17,803 nt of DNA from Caldilineaceae bacterium (GTDB taxonomy: Bacteria > Chloroflexota > Anaerolineae > Caldilineales > Caldilineaceae). The stretch spans positions 1 through 17,803 of the forward strand of contig JAPPKT010000124.1 in assembly GCA_028819675.1 (NCBI GenBank), in the 5' to 3' direction. Both the position numbers and the translations under genes were made by a program. The notes under the pieces are model-generated. The model was given only the letters and a program-made list of their open reading frames with translations. It did not search any database and was not told the origin of the DNA. Every line of letters begins with the position of its first letter. Positions within the stretch are counted from its first letter, which is position 1. Below are positions 15,009 to 17,803 of the stretch, in pieces.

Positions 15009-16018
15009 CGAGTCAACCCTCGAGACAGGAGGCTGAGCAGGCGTCTTCCAAGGCCAGACACGAAATCCTTGCCGGTGAGCTCGACAGGCCGGAGTCCGGG
15101 CAGAGAGGATTGTGGAGCGATGCGTTCCGGCGATTGCTGCGGAACCGTCTGTCCCTGATCGGCCTGATCATCGTTCTCTTCACCTATATCACAGCAATTG
15201 CCGGGCCGTACCTGGCGCCATACGACTACCTGGACCAGAATCTTGAAGAGATTGGTTTGCCCCCCAATGCGGAGCACTGGCTGGGTACTGATGACGTCGG
15301 CCGCGACTATTTCAGCCGCCTGCTGCATGCAATGCGGACGGCGGTGTTGATTTCGATTCTTGTGCCACTCCTGACTCTTGTCATTGGTGTGACGCTGGGT
15401 ACTGTGAGCGCGTATTCGGGTAGGGCGGTGGACAACACGATTATGCGTCTGGCCGACGTTGTGATGACGATCCCTACCATTCTCTTTGCCGCCCTGATCA
15501 ATGCTTCGATTGCCGAACCACTGGAGGCCGTGATGGCGGCGCTGCAGGACCAGACGGGGTGGCGATTTCTGACCAACACCGTGTACGTGGACTATCTGAT
15601 CGTATTCAGCGCGCTTTCGCTTATCTCGTGGCCCGGTGAGGCGCGGCTGATACGGGGGCAGATTCTTTCGCTGCGGGAGCAGGACTATGTGCTGGCGGCG
15701 CGTTCGGTCGGTGCGACCAACAAGCAGATCATGCTTAAGCACCTGGTGCCGAATTCGCTGGGTCCTGTCATTGTAAGTTTCACGTTCAGCATGTCGAACG
15801 CCATGATTCTGGAGGCTTCCCTAAGTTATCTGGGTATTGGTATACAGCCGCCCGGGGCCAGTTTGGGGTCGATGATCAACAGATCGATGCCGTCGTGGCG
15901 GACGTGGCCGCATCTGATCGCGATCCCGGCCATCGTGTTGGGGATTGTGACGCTGGCGATCAACTTCCTTGGTGACGGCCTGAACGACGCATTGAATCCG
16001 CGGCAGTCAGGCAATTGA
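15005..16018 (+). CDS. Peptide-type ABC transporter permease, DppC type
   Basis: The 337-residue inner-membrane protein shows DppC landmarks: a polar N-terminal tail, WSDAFRRLLRNRLSLIGL entering the first membrane segment, HWLGTDDVGRDYFSRLLHAM at residues 91-110, the EAA loop GEARLIRGQIL...AARSVGA around 211-240, SLSYLGIGIQPPGASLG near 272-288 and NFLGDGLNDALNPR at the end. GTG 15005 overlaps the DppB stop as GTGA, a standard translational coupling. Residues 170-200 between membrane segments are somewhat longer than in typical DppC and hydrophilic (QDQTGWRFLTN). No ATPase gene follows: the next gene is M14-like. The family is certain, the substrate unknown. Confidence 0.94.
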   Translation: MTSQPSRQEAEQASSKARHEILAGELDRPESGQRGLWSDAFRRLLRNRLSLIGLIIVLFTYITAIAGPYLAPYDYLDQNLEEIGLPPNAEHWLGTDDVGRDYFSRLLHAMRTAVLISILVPLLTLVIGVTLGTVSAYSGRAVDNTIMRLADVVMTIPTILFAALINASIAEPLEAVMAALQDQTGWRFLTNTVYVDYLIVFSALSLISWPGEARLIRGQILSLREQDYVLAARSVGATNKQIMLKHLVPNSLGPVIVSFTFSMSNAMILEASLSYLGIGIQPPGASLGSMINRSMPSWRTWPHLIAIPAIVLGIVTLAINFLGDGLNDALNPRQSGN

Positions 16019-16019
16019 C

Positions 16020-16024
16020 GAGGG
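16020..16024 (+). promoter_or_regulatory. Ribosome binding site for the TTG start of the second M14-like gene
   Basis: GAGGG lies 6 bases before TTG 16031, just after the DppC stop (16016-16018). The next in-frame ATG lies beyond the first zinc motif region's approach, so the TTG start is preferred. Confidence 0.55.
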
Positions 16025-16030
16025 CGAATC

Positions 16031-17533
16031 TTGAACTTTCGTTGGAGTCCTCGGATATGGTCTCAAGGATCGGCCGACAGTGGTGAGCTGCTCTCTTACC
16101 CGTCGCTGCCGGAACTGGAGTCCTTTTACAGGGAACTGCTGGACGAGTTTTCGGGTTTTGTAGCCCTTGAGAAGGCAGGTGAGTCGGTGCAGGGGCAGCC
16201 GATTTGGCTGTTGACGATCACGGACCGGGATGCCAGCGGCGAGGACAAACAGCGCGTCCTGATGGTTGGGCAGGAGCACGGGCAGGAGCGGAGCGCCAGC
16301 CTGGCCTTGCTGGAAGTGGCGCGCTGGCTTGTTACGCCTGAGGCGGCCGAGATTCGCCGCAAACAGAGCGTCGGGCTGATGCCGGTCGTGAATCCTGATT
16401 CGTGGGAGGATCTGCGGTTCAACAATGTGAATGACGTGAACCTGTATGCCGATTACTCTCTTGATGGCGAGCCTACCCAACCGGAGTCCCGGGCAATCGC
16501 GGACGTACTCGCCCGATTGCAGCCGGAACTGTTCTGCTCGCTTCACGGGACGGAGTTTGGCTGGAAGTACCGTATGGGAGAGAGTAACGGGTTTTCGTGG
16601 ACAACCAGCCAGTTCGATCGCGCTCACTCGCGACTGTTTATCGAGGAGGTCAACCGGGCTGCGGAGTCAGCAGGATTTCCACAGGACCGAGGCGAGGAAG
16701 AGGCCGAGCGGATTCTGCCGTGGTTGCCGGGCAATGTTCACCATTCGTATTATTCGGGCCAACGCATAACGTCGTGCGTGCATGCCTATCACCGCTATCA
16801 TACACTCGCTAATACGATGGAAGTCCACCATCCTCTCAGCGGGCTGATTCGCTGCAGGAGGATGCTCGAACTCGGCAATCAGCCGTGGCGGACTGAATCG
16901 GTCGCCGGCTATCCCGTACGGACAATGTTCCAGCAGGATGAGACCTTTGTTGCGGCGTATGGGCAGACAGCGGCTGAACGCCGTGCCAGCCGGGTGGAGC
17001 TCTGGGCACATTCGAACCAGTTTGTTGTTGCTCGAGGTGTCAACGAGCCGGTGGGTATGGCTCTATCTGCCTTTTCTCTGGACCCTGACGATTTTGATCG
17101 CTGGCGATCATTGGAAATCGACAGTTTTCTGCAGCAGTATGGAGAGGAGATTGGGGTAGATCTGTCCGAGATGCGCGTCCGTTGCCAGCGGTTCGCTCGT
17201 TTTCAGAGTTTGCGCTGCGATCAGATCAGGCCGGTTGGGAATGGGCAGGCCAGACCCCTGTTGCGAGCGGCCAGCCAGGGTTTGGCGTTGCGCCTGCGGT
17301 TGCCGAACCGGTCGGATGTTCAGCGTGTGTGGCTGGACGGACGACCGATTGACCCGTCGCCTCGGGATGGCTACGAAAGCTGGCAATCGGCAAACGGATT
17401 TACAATCCTACAGGTCAATATTCCGCCAAGGGCCGAGTCCAGTCAGTTCCAACGTAACTTGATCGCGGCGGAATACGGGGCACCGCGCACCGATCAAGGG
17501 AATCCGGCGGCAGCAGAAACTAATGAACTGTAA
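16031..17533 (+). CDS. M14 zinc carboxypeptidase-like protein with canonical zinc motif
   Basis: The 500-residue protein has a recognisable M14 metallocarboxypeptidase site: HxxE as EHGQER (H83, E86), PVVNPDSW (N121), the third zinc ligand H172 in CSLHGTEFG, and the catalytic Glu E264 in TMEVHHP. It aligns along its length with the protein at 10411 (for example AAERRASRVELW against AAQRRASRVELW) and shares the beta-rich C-terminal domain with LRLRLPNRSD and LQVNIPP. No signal peptide is visible, so it should act on imported substrate in the cytoplasm. The gene follows DppC by 12 bases and is probably in the same operon. Start is TTG with GAGGG upstream. M14 proteins remove C-terminal residues or hydrolyse related amides; the exact bond here is unknown. 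Confidence 0.85.
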   Translation: MNFRWSPRIWSQGSADSGELLSYPSLPELESFYRELLDEFSGFVALEKAGESVQGQPIWLLTITDRDASGEDKQRVLMVGQEHGQERSASLALLEVARWLVTPEAAEIRRKQSVGLMPVVNPDSWEDLRFNNVNDVNLYADYSLDGEPTQPESRAIADVLARLQPELFCSLHGTEFGWKYRMGESNGFSWTTSQFDRAHSRLFIEEVNRAAESAGFPQDRGEEEAERILPWLPGNVHHSYYSGQRITSCVHAYHRYHTLANTMEVHHPLSGLIRCRRMLELGNQPWRTESVAGYPVRTMFQQDETFVAAYGQTAAERRASRVELWAHSNQFVVARGVNEPVGMALSAFSLDPDDFDRWRSLEIDSFLQQYGEEIGVDLSEMRVRCQRFARFQSLRCDQIRPVGNGQARPLLRAASQGLALRLRLPNRSDVQRVWLDGRPIDPSPRDGYESWQSANGFTILQVNIPPRAESSQFQRNLIAAEYGAPRTDQGNPAAAETNEL

Positions 17534-17595
17534 GTGAGCCAGAGCGCACCGAATTAATCCCTTAGCAGTCGGAATTTCAGATTCGACTTTTCAAC

Positions 17596-17632
17596 AGCGG
17601 GCGGTAGGGGGCAACCCGACCTATCGCCCGCT
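17596..17632. terminator. Hairpin between convergent genes, possible bidirectional terminator
   Basis: AGCGGGCGGTAGG (17596-17608) pairs with CCTATCGCCCGCT (17620-17632) over 13 positions with one G-U or A-C, loop 11 bases. It lies after the M14-like gene and overlaps the stop of the - strand gene. Neither side has a proper T run, so termination is likely from position and stem strength but not proven. Confidence 0.5.
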
Positions 17633-17803
17633 GGTCGCGTCTTCGACCGCCGCGATCAGTTCTTCCTCATTCCAGGTTACGGCGACGGCGCAGTAGTTTT
17701 GGTGACTGTAGAATGGGTTGTTTTCGGCCTGGCGGGAGTCAGCAGCAAGCCGCATGGAGGGGTTGTAGTAGTACATGGTGACCGCTTGACCGTTGCCGCG
17801 GAC
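17621..17803 (-). CDS. C-terminal end of a convergent gene (partial), possibly sialidase/BNR-type propeller
   Basis: Reading the - strand inward from the right edge gives 60 uninterrupted codons ending at TAG (17623-17621). The residues include GQAVTMYYYNPSMR, then YCAVAVTWNEEELIAAVED. Balanced composition, a plausible C-terminal helix and a hairpin at the stop support real coding. The pattern of an 'xAVTxYYY...' strand followed by 'A-x-TW' resembles the last blade of sialidase-like propellers, where a YYY strand precedes an IAATRW-like strand, but the fragment is too short to be sure. The gene continues past the right edge and its transcription converges on the M14-like gene. Confidence 0.55.
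   Translation of the reverse strand, partial: VRGNGQAVTMYYYNPSMRLAADSRQAENNPFYSHQNYCAVAVTWNEEELIAAVEDATSGR

Overview
The window reads as GC-rich bacterial DNA carrying one long accessory block for uptake and breakdown of an unidentified, probably amide- or peptide-like, compound. Thirteen genes run on the + strand, the first cut by the left edge, and one gene fragment runs on the - strand at the right edge. The source organism cannot be proven from sequence. The Ala/Pro/Glu-rich linker after the lipoprotein cysteine of the binding protein, TTG starts and many amidohydrolase-2 paralogues resemble Chloroflexota (Caldilinea/Anaerolinea-type or environmental relatives); this is an impression, not a measurement. 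No tRNA, rRNA, CRISPR array, transposase or integrase was seen.

Layout. 1-236 is the C-terminal end of a DppC-type ABC permease. 332-3261 holds two tandem, closely related beta-propeller proteins of glycosidase-like type. 3364-4692 is a class III (glutamate-1-semialdehyde-mutase-like) aminotransferase. 4788-6308 is a two-domain amidohydrolase whose first domain has lost its metal ligands and whose second is intact. 6416-7654 is a DegT/DnrJ/EryC1/StrS aminotransferase. 7660-8424 and 8417-9166 are overlapping genes for a degenerate and an intact amidohydrolase. 9273-10256 is a third intact amidohydrolase. 10411-11928 is an M14 carboxypeptidase-like protein. 12138-16018 is a binding-protein lipoprotein plus DppB and DppC permeases, with hairpins and a good terminator between the binding protein and the permeases. 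16031-17533 is a second M14-like protein. 17621-17803 is the end of a convergent gene.

How it may work (inference). The lipoprotein and permeases would import a peptide- or amide-like solute. The enzymes beside them show no signal peptides, so the M14-like proteins, amidohydrolases, aminotransferases and propeller proteins would act in the cytoplasm as hydrolases or lactonases and amino-group transferases on a substrate with sugar-like and amino/amide parts. The most interesting pattern is that a degenerate amidohydrolase domain is paired with an intact one twice: once as a fusion (4788-6308) and once as two overlapping genes (7660-9166). This predicts an obligate pseudoenzyme-enzyme complex. 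No ATPase for the transporter is present in the window.
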